From Verrucomicrobiota bacterium (GTDB lineage Bacteria > Verrucomicrobiota > Verrucomicrobiia > Limisphaerales > Pedosphaeraceae), in the NCBI GenBank assembly GCA_021325145.1, contig JAJPHR010000056.1, positions 62,001 to 126,000 of the forward strand: a DNA stretch of 64,000 bases. The letters run 5' to 3'. Under the pieces are notes generated by a model that saw only the letters and a list, made by a program, of their open reading frames with translations, did no database searches and was not told the DNA's origin. Numbering within the stretch: position 1 is the stretch's first letter; each line of letters opens with the position of its first letter. Below, piece after piece: positions 18,778 through 29,400 of this stretch. A program made the position numbers and the translations under genes.

Positions 18778-20064
18778 ATGGCCGACGCTGATTACAGCGG
18801 CGGATCCCGGGGCGCCGTAAGCCGGATCGCAGGGATTATATTGTTGGTTATTGGAGCTGCCTTGGTGCTGTTCGGCGCTTCGGCGAAGTTTATGTCCTGG
18901 GTGACGCCAACGCAATTCGAGGCCCGGACGGTTATCAGAACGGAGCCGGGCAAGGCGGAGGGCTCCACGAACTCCCCGGCGTACGGAGACTTTTTCTTTC
19001 TCCAAACAGAATTCGAAGTGGCCCGGTCCGAAATTGTTCTCGATCGGGTCATCACCAACTTCGATCTGCCACACGCGTGGGGCAAGAAATTCCAAGGCGG
19101 CGCTTTCCCCGGGATTTCCGAATGCCGCCGGCTGCTCAAGGAAGCCATGGCGCTTAAAGTTCAACCAGGGACCAATACCATCGAGTTGCTCGTCCGCGGG
19201 GATGACCGAATGGAAACCGCCCGGATCGCGAATGCGATCGCTGAGTCCTATTTTGAGTATTACGACCGCCCGTGGCGAGAACGACAAACTGCGCTCACGA
19301 ATGCCAGTCAGGCACACTTGGCAGAGTTGAAGGCCAGGATCACGGCCGCACGCGAAAAAATGCTTCGGCTTAAGACCGACCTTGACATCGACGAGACCGC
19401 GCCAGTCACTGCTTCGCCATCGCCGACCAGAGAGCCCGGAATTGACAAACAGTTCCAGGTCATAAAAGAAGAGGGAATCCTCGTCCGCCTCCGGAGCCTG
19501 GATCGCCAGCAACTTCGAAACGCGTTGCCCGGAATTTCCACAGACTCCGCCCTGCCCTCCTTGCTTCAGGAATTGAATCAAGCGGAATTGAACCTTGCCA
19601 CCTTGAATCCGGCTCACGAAAACGAACAACCCGAAGTGGCTCGCACCCGGGCATCGATTGATGAATTGAACCGGAAGATTGACGGGCGCGTGGAAGGAAT
19701 CCTCCTGGGGATGGAAACACACATCGCCACGCTCAAGGACGAGGTCAAAAAAGCTGAGGCAAAAAGAGACGAAGAGCAAAACACGGTCCGACAAACCGCC
19801 GAAAAACAACGGCCTTACTACGAAGCGAAACGGGAATGGGAAGGCCTGGAAGAGCAACGCGACGCCTTGCGGGCGGAAATCAACGCCCTGATGAAATCGC
19901 CGAAGCCACGAACCGTGGAGATACTTAGTCGCGCCGAACCACCGGCTGAGTCGGTCCCCGGCCATCCGCTGCTGCGCCCGCTTCTGCTGGGCGTGGGCGT
20001 GGTGTTCGCGCTGACGGGTCTGGTGTTGCTTATCCGCGGGAGTCAGGCAAAATTTGGTGTTTGA
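18778..20064 (+). CDS. Wzz/GumC-like chain-length determinant protein 1
   Basis: 428 residues. A membrane helix near the N-terminus (IAGIILLVIGAALVLFGA, about 17-34) and another near the C-terminus (LLLGVGVVFALTGLVLLI) flank a largely alpha-helical periplasmic part with long coiled-coil stretches (about 160-385). This topology and the early FEARTVIRTEP block match polysaccharide co-polymerases that set O-antigen or exopolysaccharide chain length. No fused or adjacent tyrosine kinase is visible. The stop overlaps the start of the next, related gene by one base, so the two are translationally coupled. Confidence 0.75.
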   Translation: MADADYSGGSRGAVSRIAGIILLVIGAALVLFGASAKFMSWVTPTQFEARTVIRTEPGKAEGSTNSPAYGDFFFLQTEFEVARSEIVLDRVITNFDLPHAWGKKFQGGAFPGISECRRLLKEAMALKVQPGTNTIELLVRGDDRMETARIANAIAESYFEYYDRPWRERQTALTNASQAHLAELKARITAAREKMLRLKTDLDIDETAPVTASPSPTREPGIDKQFQVIKEEGILVRLRSLDRQQLRNALPGISTDSALPSLLQELNQAELNLATLNPAHENEQPEVARTRASIDELNRKIDGRVEGILLGMETHIATLKDEVKKAEAKRDEEQNTVRQTAEKQRPYYEAKREWEGLEEQRDALRAEINALMKSPKPRTVEILSRAEPPAESVPGHPLLRPLLLGVGVVFALTGLVLLIRGSQAKFGV

Positions 20065-21407
20065 TGAAGCCGGACGCATATAAAAGGTTCAAATCCGCCG
20101 CTACGCTTTTTTTGGTCGTCGGACTGGCCGCATCGGCAGTTGGGCTCGGATATTTATTTCTCAGCCCCAAGATTTGGCAAGCCACAGCGAAGGTTCGTGT
20201 GGAAGCGCGTGGGTGGGTCCATTCGGAGGGCGTCGGCGCCAGGACCACTCTCTCCAGCGAAGCGCCTTACATGGATGCCGAACGGCAATTCATGCGGTCT
20301 GACGAGCTGCTGGGCCGGGTAATCGAAAATCTGCGACTGCGGGAAGTTTGGGGCAGGAAACTGCAGCCGGGCGCGCTGATGGGCACGAACCAGACCCTGC
20401 GCCTGCTCCATGCCAGAACCTCCATCCGGGTGGTCCCACGCACCAGTGTGCTGGAAGTACAGGTGACCGGCGATGACCCAGTTGAAATTGCGCCCATTGC
20501 CAATGAGATTGCCCGGCTTTATTGCGATTATCGGCAATCCCAAAGGAAGGCTGCCAGCGAGGAGAAAATTGCCGCTTTGCAAACGCAGTGGGAGAAGGAA
20601 AACACGAAGTTGAGCCAGGCACAGGAACAGTTGGAAAAAATCGTGCTGGACATCAAAAAGGCCAGAGCCGCCTCGGCGGATTCACTCTACGGCCCGGAGG
20701 AAATTCAGAGGATGCAAAACGACCGCAACCGGCTCGAAACGGCGTTCATCCAGCAACGGGACCAGCTTGAGCAGTTCAAGGCGCTTAAACCGGACCAACT
20801 GAAAGTGCTGCTGCCCACCGTGCTGACCAACGACGCCCTGAACACCAGCCTCGAAAGACTGGCCGAGGCGCGGCGAACGCTCGCGGAGGAGCGGACCAAA
20901 TCCGGCGCCGAGACGGAGGAAACCAAGCGGGCGGCGGCGCTGGCAGATGAGGCGGACACGCGCGTAAACCAGGCGATTGTGGGAGTCATCAGCGAGCGCG
21001 AGGCGGATCTGGCGATGCGCAAATCGATGCTGGAGAAGCTGAACACTCTGCTGAAAAACGCCAGGACCAACGTGGACGAACTCTCACAGGATAATCCCGG
21101 CTATGTCGCCGCCCAGCAACGAGTCCAGCAAATTGAAGAGGAGCGCGAACAGTTAAGGGACCGGCTCACCGGCAGCGATTCATTGGAAGCTTATTCTCCC
21201 TTTTCGCTCTCCGCGCAGATTTATGATAATGCGGAAACACCAACTCGCCCCGTCTCACCCGATCAGCGGCTCGCGCTGGGGATTATTATCGTCGGGACTG
21301 CGGTGTGTTGTGGCAGTCTGCTGCTGTTTTGGATGGCCGCCAGAACGAAGCCAGTGCCAAAACCCGCGCCGGCACCGTTGCCCTTCTCGAAGGTGAGACA
21401 CAATTAG
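20064..21407 (+). CDS. Wzz/GumC-like chain-length determinant protein 2
   Basis: 447 residues from the ATG that overlaps the previous TGA. Same plan as its neighbour: N-terminal helix (AATLFLVVGLAASAVGLGYLF), the beta-like block WQATAKVRVEARGW, coiled coil from about 155 to 370, and C-terminal helix (GIIIVGTAVCCGSLLLFWM). The two proteins are paralogous in layout but clearly diverged in sequence, so they may form a hetero-oligomer. No glycosyltransferase, flippase or kinase genes are nearby, so the polysaccharide they act on is made elsewhere. Confidence 0.75.
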   Translation: MKPDAYKRFKSAATLFLVVGLAASAVGLGYLFLSPKIWQATAKVRVEARGWVHSEGVGARTTLSSEAPYMDAERQFMRSDELLGRVIENLRLREVWGRKLQPGALMGTNQTLRLLHARTSIRVVPRTSVLEVQVTGDDPVEIAPIANEIARLYCDYRQSQRKAASEEKIAALQTQWEKENTKLSQAQEQLEKIVLDIKKARAASADSLYGPEEIQRMQNDRNRLETAFIQQRDQLEQFKALKPDQLKVLLPTVLTNDALNTSLERLAEARRTLAEERTKSGAETEETKRAAALADEADTRVNQAIVGVISEREADLAMRKSMLEKLNTLLKNARTNVDELSQDNPGYVAAQQRVQQIEEEREQLRDRLTGSDSLEAYSPFSLSAQIYDNAETPTRPVSPDQRLALGIIIVGTAVCCGSLLLFWMAARTKPVPKPAPAPLPFSKVRHN

Positions 21408-21468
21408 GCCAGGGCCTGCTTGATCTGGCCGGAGATTGGATCTAAATCGGCTCAGCGAATTTCAACTT

Positions 21469-22326
21469 ATGACGACATCCGACAGCCTCCATTTAATGCG
21501 CGCAAAAACGGAAGCGCGATTGCGCGAGGCCGCCAATTCGACCCGCGGTGTCATTGGATTGTTCGTTCTCGATCCGTCCAGCGGCGAAACCTTTGCAATT
21601 AATGAACACGTGGCTTTCCCCCAGGCCAGCGCGATAAAGATTCCGGTTTTGATGGAGGTTTACAAACAAGCCGGCGAAGGCAAATTCAAGCTCTCCGATG
21701 AACACCGCATCACAAAGGAGGAGAAGGCGGCTGGCAGCGGGATCCTGGCGCAATTGGGCGAAGGCACGGTCCGAATGACCCTTCATGACCTTTGCGTATT
21801 GATGATTTTGGCCAGCGACAACACCGCGACAAATATTCTCATCGATCTCGTCGGGATGGAGAACGTCAATCGGACTCTGGGCGGTCTGGGCTTGCAGCAG
21901 ACGCTTCTGCGCCGGCGGATGATGGATATGACGGCGGCGATTCGCGGAGAAGAGAATCTTTCGACGCCAGCCGAAGCCGTGCGCATCATGGACCTGCTGC
22001 ATCGCGGCGAATTTTTGAGTCGCGTAGCCTCGGATGAAATTCTCGCCATCCTCAAGAAGCCGAAGGCGTCGGGAATTGGCGCTGCCCTGCCGGAGGGCAC
22101 GGTCGTGGCCTCCAAGCCGGGCGGCATCCCGGGCGTCACCACCGAATGGGCGATTGTTTACCTCAAGGACCGGACTTACATTGCTGCGTTCATGGAGAGC
22201 TACGGGATGAAACAGGAGGCGAGCGAGGCGCTCAAGACAGTTTCAAAAATATTATACGATCATTTCCTGCGCCTGAGCCACTCCACAGCGCATGGGACGT
22301 ACGTTCCGCCACCAGAGCGCAAGTAA
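21469..22326 (+). CDS. Class A beta-lactamase-like serine hydrolase
   Basis: 285 residues from the ATG (MTTSDSLHLM); the frame extends to a TTG at 21436. Catalytic motifs are in order: Ser54-x-x-Lys57 (SAIK), Ser116-Asp117-Asn118 (ASDNTATN), and Lys216-Pro-Gly in place of the usual Lys-Thr/Ser-Gly. A glutamate in ENLSTPAEA sits where class A enzymes have Glu166. No signal peptide is evident, which is unusual for a secreted lactamase. It could act as a peptidase or esterase of the penicillin-binding fold rather than give drug resistance. Convergent with the enolase-superfamily gene. Confidence 0.82.
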   Translation: MTTSDSLHLMRAKTEARLREAANSTRGVIGLFVLDPSSGETFAINEHVAFPQASAIKIPVLMEVYKQAGEGKFKLSDEHRITKEEKAAGSGILAQLGEGTVRMTLHDLCVLMILASDNTATNILIDLVGMENVNRTLGGLGLQQTLLRRRMMDMTAAIRGEENLSTPAEAVRIMDLLHRGEFLSRVASDEILAILKKPKASGIGAALPEGTVVASKPGGIPGVTTEWAIVYLKDRTYIAAFMESYGMKQEASEALKTVSKILYDHFLRLSHSTAHGTYVPPPERK

Positions 22327-22401
22327 CGCATCTCAGCCTGGGATGAAATGCAGGCCGGTTCTCCTTGAGACGAAGCGCGTCCTGCTCTGCTCGGTAATGC
22401 T

Positions 22402-22426
22402 GCTCCGGTTCACGCCGAACCGGAGC
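22402..22426. terminator. Hairpin between convergent genes
   Basis: GCTCCGGTTC and GAACCGGAGC form a perfect ten-base-pair stem around ACGCC. It sits between the two convergent stop codons and so is placed to end transcription from both sides, although no T-run follows on either strand. Confidence 0.5.
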
Positions 22427-22474
22427 TCTGCGCTCCGTGCCCGCTTACGGGCGACTGGAAGTCACAAGGTCATT

Positions 22475-23884
22475 TCAGTTCTCAAACTCCGCGGCGGGGA
22501 CGGGCAATTCGCGCCGGATTTCCTCCAGGCGATAACCGAAACCGGGGCCGCGCAGAGTTGACAGATCCACCCTGCCCTCGCGGCGTTGATATAATCCCGG
22601 ATGCGCTTGCGCCTCGGGGTTCGAAGCCTCCGGATAAAACTGCATCGCATTCGTCTCCACACCCATGATGGTGGCAAAGTGGGCCGCGAGTTGAACGTGC
22701 GGGATCTGGGCCAGCATGGGGTTGGTGAGGTCCTGCACCATCAGGCCCATGCCGTGCGCGCTGGCCCAGCAACCACTGAGCAACGCACCCGTCTGGGTCT
22801 TGCAAGTCTTGAGCGCCACGCCGGTCCAGCCCAGTTCCCGGCCCTGGCGGACGCGCTCCCAATTGTGCGCGCTCTCGTCCAAGAACAGCGGTTTGCGCGC
22901 GGAGACACTGTGAACATCGATGGGATATTGGTCCAGTTCGTACGGGAAAGGTTGCTCGACATACAGGATCATGCCGTAAATCCGCGGCTGATCGTCGCGC
23001 AAGCGATCGAGGATTCCATTGACGTAGGCGGGCTCGGTCACGGTGCAGTTGAAATCGATGCTCAGCCAATGCACGCCGTGGGCCGAACCGATGGCGCCCA
23101 CTTGCAAAATGCGCGCGTAATCCCAAGCCTCATCGTTCCCGCGCGACTTGACTTTCAGACAGGTCAAGCCGTCGCGTTGGATCCAATCCGCGAGCAGCAC
23201 AGGATAGCCATCACGCAGTTCGTCGCCTTTCAGATCAGTTACCTCCACGGGATCAAGCCCGCCCACGAGGTGCCAGGCCGTCAGTCGTTGTGGCGGCTTT
23301 GGGACGAGGAAGTCCACCGGATATTTTCCGCGAAATGAAACTGCGCTGCGAGATGCGGGTTGGAGATATGCCGCGAGATCACGATTCATGAATTCGGCGG
23401 CATAAGTTTCGTAAACCGGACGCTGAACCAATCGCCCGTACGCGTCATGCACGGCGAGATCGAAGACGGAGCAGCATAATAATGCGGCCAGCCAAGGCAT
23501 GGGTTCGCGGCCGCGGCGGTGGGAATGGTTAAACCCTTGCAGGAAACCCGAGAGGATGTCGGCTTGAAAGTCGTGGCCGATTTCCATGGGGTGCGATGGG
23601 TTCTTGAAGGACGCCCACAGCTCGGCCAGTTGCACACAGAATTTTTTGAGCATTTCATGGCGTTCTTCATAGGGTAGTTTGCCAGGCCAAACCCATTGCA
23701 CGCTCAAAGGTGTCTCTCCCCAACCCGTCGCCTGTCGTCCGTTCCTGTCCCTGACTGTGACCCGCGCGCGCGCGCAGGTTACCTGGGTCAGCGTCTCAGT
23801 ACCGAACTTCAGTGGAACTCGCGTGCGGACGGGCAGAAAGTACAGGGCCGCGCCAATGGCCTGAATATCGGTCGGTTTCGCCAT
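22475..23884 (-). CDS. Enolase-superfamily protein (mandelate racemase/muconate cycloisomerase type)
   Basis: 469 residues. The C-terminal barrel has the expected ligands in order: Lys244-x-Lys246 (CLKVKSRG), Asp277 (SIDFN), Glu310 (YVEQPF), Asp336 (FLDES) and Lys359 (ALKTCK). The superfamily abstracts an alpha proton from a carboxylate, with Mg2+ held by the three acidic residues. Length is above the usual 360-400, mainly from an enlarged N-terminal capping domain. The downstream SGNH hydrolase gene is on the same strand, 9 nt upstream in map order, so it is transcribed before this gene. The substrate, possibly a sugar acid or dipeptide, is unknown. Confidence 0.82.
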   Translation of the reverse strand: MAKPTDIQAIGAALYFLPVRTRVPLKFGTETLTQVTCARARVTVRDRNGRQATGWGETPLSVQWVWPGKLPYEERHEMLKKFCVQLAELWASFKNPSHPMEIGHDFQADILSGFLQGFNHSHRRGREPMPWLAALLCCSVFDLAVHDAYGRLVQRPVYETYAAEFMNRDLAAYLQPASRSAVSFRGKYPVDFLVPKPPQRLTAWHLVGGLDPVEVTDLKGDELRDGYPVLLADWIQRDGLTCLKVKSRGNDEAWDYARILQVGAIGSAHGVHWLSIDFNCTVTEPAYVNGILDRLRDDQPRIYGMILYVEQPFPYELDQYPIDVHSVSARKPLFLDESAHNWERVRQGRELGWTGVALKTCKTQTGALLSGCWASAHGMGLMVQDLTNPMLAQIPHVQLAAHFATIMGVETNAMQFYPEASNPEAQAHPGLYQRREGRVDLSTLRGPGFGYRLEEIRRELPVPAAEFEN

Positions 23885-23893
23885 CGTGATGCG

Positions 23894-25198
23894 CTACTGC
23901 GGCACGATCTTGATCGTATGGGTCACGGGAACGAAAGCGGATTTGATCGCGGCCACGAGTTGATCTCGCTCTGGCTCGGTTTTTGCGACGGTTCCCTCCA
24001 TATCGGTTTTGCCGGCCGTGCCATGAAACATTTCCTTGATCTGCTTCGTTTCAAACGCCTGCTTCGCGGCCACAGCTTCGTCCACCTTTGCGAAAGCTTC
24101 GCAGAACGGGTTCTGCGTGAATTCCTTCGCCAGATTGATGCCCTTCGTGAGTTGATCGCCGGTAAAGGTCTGTTTCTGGTCGCCCCAGGTCACCTCGTAG
24201 GATTTTGCGTCCGCATGTTTGACAACCAGCATCAACCGATTGAGCTCTTCCTGGAATGGAACCAGGAATGTGCCGGAGCGGATATTGTCATCGCGGGATG
24301 GATCGCCATTGCCTGCGCAGAAAGGATAACGATGGCTGGTAATGCGCAACTCGCCATTGTCGAAGCCAAGCAAATCGTGTCCCTCGGAAGCCTTCGCTGT
24401 CTTGGATCGGAGGTCCACGGAAAAGGTGCCAACTTGTCCGTCCAAACCGAACGCGTGCAGGAACGCATAGGCCATCACCAGATGCCCGGCCCAACCGGGG
24501 TGAACCCCGTCCTTGCCGGCGATTGCGTAATTGGCTCCATACCGGGCTTGCGCCGCCTGACCGCTGGTCAACATGGGCCAGAACACGTCCGCAAAACCCA
24601 CCTTTTCCGCTTGAGCGATTTCAATGCCGATATTCCTCAACTGGCAGAGGTTCAGATTCAAATCGAGCACCGTGGCATTGGTGTCACCGACCCAAGTGGG
24701 ACGCTTGCCAACACACCCTGGCGAGCCCTGAATCACTCGAACACCGTGGGCTTTGAATGACTCAACGATTGCGGTTGAGTTCGCGCGATAAGCGTTGCCG
24801 ATCCGGTCTTGATAGGCGCGGTATTCGTGGTCATTCATGCCGTAGCAGGTGGTGGCGACGGTGGGGTTGAAACGCAGGCAGTCGTTCGTCATGCGATTCA
24901 GGAAACCGGGCGCCTTTTCGCCACTCCAGCCGTACTGCCGCACCGAAACATTCAACTCAGGCGCGCAGACGGTCAGGTAGGTTTCCATGATGCGCGAGTA
25001 CATTTTTTGCTCGGTGATGGAATCGCCGCAAATAGCAAGACGATCTCCTTCCTTGAGGAAGTGCTTGTGCGGCTTGGGGGCTTCGAGCGGAGCAAAGGGC
25101 TGGAAATATGAATCGGCCGGCTTCGGTTCGAGGTTTTGGGCGCTGGCGGTCCAGCAGGTCGCCAGTGCGAACAGGATGAGTAGAGATTTTAAGCGCAT
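23894..25198 (-). CDS. Exported SGNH/GDSL-family hydrolase
   Basis: 434 residues from the ATG giving MRLKSLLILF; a TTG extension to 25216 is unnecessary. A signal peptide ends near TASAQ. SGNH blocks: nucleophile Ser60 in ICGDSITE, Gly in YGWSGEKAPG, Asn122 in YGMNDHEY, and the Asp230/His233 pair in DGVHPGWAGH. Such enzymes deacetylate or de-esterify carbohydrates and lipids. The C-terminal third (about 250-434) is a separate domain of unknown role. It overlaps no neighbour and precedes the enolase-family gene by 9 nt, so the two probably form an operon for degrading an esterified sugar or acid. Confidence 0.85.
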   Translation of the reverse strand: MRLKSLLILFALATCWTASAQNLEPKPADSYFQPFAPLEAPKPHKHFLKEGDRLAICGDSITEQKMYSRIMETYLTVCAPELNVSVRQYGWSGEKAPGFLNRMTNDCLRFNPTVATTCYGMNDHEYRAYQDRIGNAYRANSTAIVESFKAHGVRVIQGSPGCVGKRPTWVGDTNATVLDLNLNLCQLRNIGIEIAQAEKVGFADVFWPMLTSGQAAQARYGANYAIAGKDGVHPGWAGHLVMAYAFLHAFGLDGQVGTFSVDLRSKTAKASEGHDLLGFDNGELRITSHRYPFCAGNGDPSRDDNIRSGTFLVPFQEELNRLMLVVKHADAKSYEVTWGDQKQTFTGDQLTKGINLAKEFTQNPFCEAFAKVDEAVAAKQAFETKQIKEMFHGTAGKTDMEGTVAKTEPERDQLVAAIKSAFVPVTHTIKIVPQ

Positions 25199-25362
25199 AG
25201 TTTTAAGCGTGCTCAAGTGTTTGCATTTCCTGGTTGGCAGTCAAGTGTGGCGAGTGAGTGCGGGCGCGGCTTGGCGGACCGCCGTCGGCTGCTACGATTT
25301 ATTGGGGGCGTGGCTGCCAGGGACGAGGACGGGCACGGTGAAGAGCAGGCATCCCACGGCAG

Positions 25363-26145
25363 CTACTGAATCCCCGCAAAGGGGCTGGTGCTGACTTCCT
25401 TGAGTTTGATCCAGTCAGTATTGGTGGGGAGAATCACACGCTGGTTGAACGGAGCCCAGGAGCTCGAATCGCGCAATTTATAACCCTGCGCGTGGCCATC
25501 GACAAATGCCAGACCGTAGCCGTGTGAGTGCCGCGTCGCCGGGGCGCTCGCAAACGGCTGTGAGTCATCCATCGTTACCAGAAACCAGCCGTCATCAATG
25601 GTCGCTTCGTGCTCATCGACGATGAGCCAGAGGTCGTTCGGCCCGCGCGTGGCCAGTTCGCTCTCGCGGACGAATGTGCGATAAGTGCGGGCCGCATAAC
25701 TGGGGAAACTGTTTTCCATGGACCGGCTGCCGATCCAGGAATTCATGGAGTAACTGCGCGCGCGCGGGATGCCCGCAGTTTGGGAAGGATCGGCGGGGCA
25801 GCGATAAATGTTGGGATTGTTCGCGTAGGCATAAAGTTCGCCCACACGGATAAGGTTCTGGTTCGTGGAATCGGCGGGCAGCGTGAGGTTGCCAAGAACC
25901 CAGCCATTGGTTTTTTCGCCACCGGGGAGATTGTCGGCCAGTTTTCCTTCGTTGTCTCCGCTATACATCTGGGCGCACATCTCCAGTTGCCGGAGATTGC
26001 TGAGGCACCCGGCCTGTTTCGCTTTGGCCTTGCCGCTGGACAGGGCCGGCATAAGCAGCGCCGCCAGGATGGCTATGATAGCGACGACGATGAGCAATTC
26101 GATCAAGGTAAAGCCGCCAGCTTGATGCTGGACGCCTCTCGACAT
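25363..26145 (-). CDS. Type II secretion-like pseudopilin
   Basis: 260 residues from the ATG giving MSRGVQHQAGG; the frame stays open to 26352, but that part is the dispersed repeat. The prepilin signal is classical: a short basic leader, then GGFTLIELLIVVAIIAILAAL, with cleavage after the second Gly, Phe at +1 and Glu at +5. The rest is a beta-rich head with CRYPD-like IYRCPADPSQ and the C-terminal motif HSHGYGLAFVDGH common to planctomycete and verrucomicrobial pseudopilin families. It would be processed by a prepilin peptidase such as the one at 35148-36266 and assembled at the inner membrane. Confidence 0.9.
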   Translation of the reverse strand: MSRGVQHQAGGFTLIELLIVVAIIAILAALLMPALSSGKAKAKQAGCLSNLRQLEMCAQMYSGDNEGKLADNLPGGEKTNGWVLGNLTLPADSTNQNLIRVGELYAYANNPNIYRCPADPSQTAGIPRARSYSMNSWIGSRSMENSFPSYAARTYRTFVRESELATRGPNDLWLIVDEHEATIDDGWFLVTMDDSQPFASAPATRHSHGYGLAFVDGHAQGYKLRDSSSWAPFNQRVILPTNTDWIKLKEVSTSPFAGIQ

Positions 26146-26495
26146 CCTTCTTGCCGGGAAGGCGTGGGCATCGCACCGCGATCTCCCCGCCCGCGTTCCA
26201 GCGGGCACAACGAGCTGGGGACGGCGCAGCGCGCCATCCCTGCCAGGCGTGGCCGCAGCGACGAGGTGCGTTCCCCGATCCTGCCCGGGGCGGGAAAACC
26301 TCGCGTTCGCTTGCTGGCGCGCTAACATGTCGGTCCGGACGCCGCCTCTCACGGGACGGGCATCGTCAGGGTTTCATAGCCCAGGGCTGCCCGCCTGAGA
26401 AGTGTGTGTTTGCACGCACACCCCGCGCTTTTGATTGCACATCCCGCCCGCCCGGCAGATAATCAGGCAGAACACAAAACCGGTTCGCCCAACTG
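26146..26495. other. Spacer occupied by dispersed repeat A
   Basis: 350 nt between the divergent pseudopilin and sensor kinase genes. The left part is repeat copy A (26169-26247). Further right a small inverted repeat (GTGTG...CGCACAC) lies near 26402-26422. Promoters for both flanking genes should be here but are not obvious. Confidence 0.4.
26169..26247 (+). repeat. Dispersed intergenic repeat, copy A
   Basis: Two modules: one with CCCGCCCGCGTTCCAGCGGG, an imperfect palindrome, and one with GGGGACGGCGCAGCGCGCCA. Both modules, in the same order, are present on the minus strand at 52711-52866, where they are set further apart. The second module alone is at 1642-1674. Confidence 0.6.
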
Positions 26496-29400
26496 ATGAG
26501 CCGCAAAGCCTGGTTTCTGCTGGGAATCTTCCTGGCGCTGGCGGGAATATGCCGTGGCCAGAGAGTCTCCAACTGGCGGGTCTATCGCACCGCGGACGGA
26601 CTCCCCGAGTCCGCCTGCGCCTCGGTCACGGTCAGCCCACGCGGTCGCGTGTGGGTCAGGCATTTGACGCTGGAGTCGGTCAGCGGATTGGACGGTTACA
26701 CCGTTCAAAACTTCCCCGCGCCAGGTCCGACGCCAGGACGCGTTTATGAGAGTCCGGGCGGGCAGCTTTGGGCGGCCTCCGAAGATGGCTTGCAGGAATT
26801 TCGGGAGGGCGCCTGGGTCCGGTATCGGGTACGGGAAATCGCGGTTGAATTGAGCGCCAACAGCTTGCATATCCCGCATCCCGTCCAGCTCTGGCCCGTG
26901 CGACAGGGGCGAGTTCTCTTCCTGCTGCCCGATGGCCTGTTTGAATTCAGCAACGACAATCAGGAAACGCCTCAAACCACGATGCTACTGGCTGCGAGGC
27001 AGACGAGCCTCGAAAAGTTTCAGGGGATGGCCATCTCACGTGACGGCGGCCTGTGGATTGCCGGCACGCTTGGGTTCGGACGATTGCCGGGACCCATTCG
27101 CAGCCTTAAGCCCGGGGCCGAATGGCACGAATTCACCGCCCCCGAGTCACTGGCGATCCGTTCCTTGCAGGAACCGCATGAGGACGATGAAGGGGGCGTC
27201 ACGGCGGTTGCCGACAGCACCACCAACCAGCAGTTTAAGGTGGTGGTTCATTTCGATGGCCAGCATTGGGAGGTGCATCCCGCCGGCGCCAGCAAGTTAC
27301 GCTTCGCCTGGCGAAGCTCGGACAAAAGATTTTGGGCGGCGACCGCCGACTCGCTGCTCCTGAGCGCCGAAAACCGCGCGGAACTGGAGGAGTACCAGGA
27401 AGTTTCGGCGCGCCAATATTTCGATGTAGCCCTGGATCCAGGTGGAGCGTTCTGGCTCGCGACCTCCGACGGGCTGTTCCGCAGTTCGCCGTGTATATGG
27501 CAAATGCCGAGCGCCTTCCCGACCACCAATCACCTGGCGCACTGCGCCACAGTGGATGCCGATGGGCGCTTCTGGTTCGCCTCCGCCGGAGCGCTGCAAG
27601 CCATCGAGAACGATCAATTGACCGAGCACCCGTTCCCGCCTTCTCTCTCCGACAGTCTGCAAAATATCCGCGACCTCTTCGCGCTTCCCACGAACACGCT
27701 TGTGCTCGACACGGCCAACGGACTTTTTCAATACCGGCCCACGGACAATGAATTTAGCCCGGTCCCGCACGCCAACGAGAACCAACGCAAGGTGCTCGGC
27801 TGGCTCAAAGGCGGCAGCTTGTGTCTCCAGGTCCTCGACCCTGGAAGCGAATCCTGCCGACTCGAGAGCTATGATGGCACCACTTTCGCGCCGCTGCCTT
27901 TTCCAGCGCCTTCGGACCCGGCATTCAATGGCGAACTGACAGCGGCATTTACGGCGCAGGATGGGGGTTTCTGGCTCGGCTCCCGGCGCGCACTCGGTTG
28001 GTATCACGGTGAAAAGTGGCAAATTTTCACCGCGGCCGATGGCAGTGTCCCGCTGGGGGCAACCTCGTTCCTGGAGCTGCCAGACGGAAAGATCTGTTGC
28101 GCCACGGCCGACAAGGTTTGGGAATTCAACGGCCATAACTGGACTGTGGCCCACGTGGGCTTCGACCGCATCAATGGCCTGTTACGGAGCCATGATGGAA
28201 GCATCTGGGTGGCGTCCAACAACGGACTGCACCGGTTCTTTCAAAATGCGTGGTTGGGAAACGGTCCGGAAGACGGGCTGCCCAGCCCGGCCATTCGCCA
28301 GGTCCTGGAGGACTCGCACGGTCGTATCTGGGCCTGCACCACGCACGGATTGAGCGTTCTCCACCCGGAAGCCGACGCCGACCCGCCACAGACTTCGGTC
28401 GAGATCCTGACGGACAAGGAAAAAAACAGCATTCCGGAAGGGACGACGGTGACGCTGGCATTCAGGGGAATGGACAAGTGGAAATACACGCTGATGGACC
28501 GGCTCCTCTACAGTTACCGGTTGGATGACGCCGATTGGTCAGCGTACCAGGAACCAAACAATGTCTATTTTTCCGATCCGGCTGCGGGAAAGCATTACTT
28601 CCAGGTCCGCGCGATGGACCGCAATGGCAACGTCGATACCAAACCGGCCCGATTGGAATTCGCCGTCGCCCTGCCGTGGTACCAGGAAGCGCGGCTGCGG
28701 TGGATGGCCATCGCGGGATTCTCGGTGGCATTGTTCTTCGCGGGACTCGCGTTCAACCGGCATCGCCGGTTGGTGCGCAGCTATGCGGAAGTGGAGCGGA
28801 AAGTGGCGGAGCGCACGCGGCAATTGGAAATCGCCAACCTCGAGTTGTTGCACAGCCAAAAAATGAACGCCCTGGGCACCCTGGCCGCGGGCATCGCCCA
28901 TGATTTCAACAACATTCTTTCCATCATCAAAGGCTCCGCGCAAATCATCGAAGACAACCTCGAAAATGCGCAAAAGGTCCGCACCCGGCTGGACCGGATC
29001 AAAACCGTGGTCGAGCAAGGCGCGGGCATTGTCAAGGCGATGCTTGGGTTCAGCCGCAGCTCCGACGGCCAGCCGAGCCTGTGCGATCTGAATGCGGTGG
29101 TGGGCGAAACCATCAAGTTGCTCGGCGACCGCTTTCTGCGCGAAGTTGAGGTCCATTTTGAACCTGGCGCAAACCTGCCGGAAGTGCCCGCCTCGCAGGA
29201 TTTTATCCAGCAAATCCTGTTGAACTTTATCTTCAATGCCGCCGAAGCCGCGAACGAGCACCGGGAAATTACGCTGACCAGCGGGCGGATGAGTCATTTG
29301 CGAACCGGGCTGGCGCTGACGCCCGCCGAGGCGCCAGCCTATGTCTTCGTTTCCGTGAAGGATCTGGGTTGCGGCATTCCGGCGGAGAATATGGCGCGCA

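Noticed and set aside
23696-24760. 354-residue plus-strand frame across the enolase and SGNH genes
   Set aside because: Antisense to two well-supported genes and without domains.
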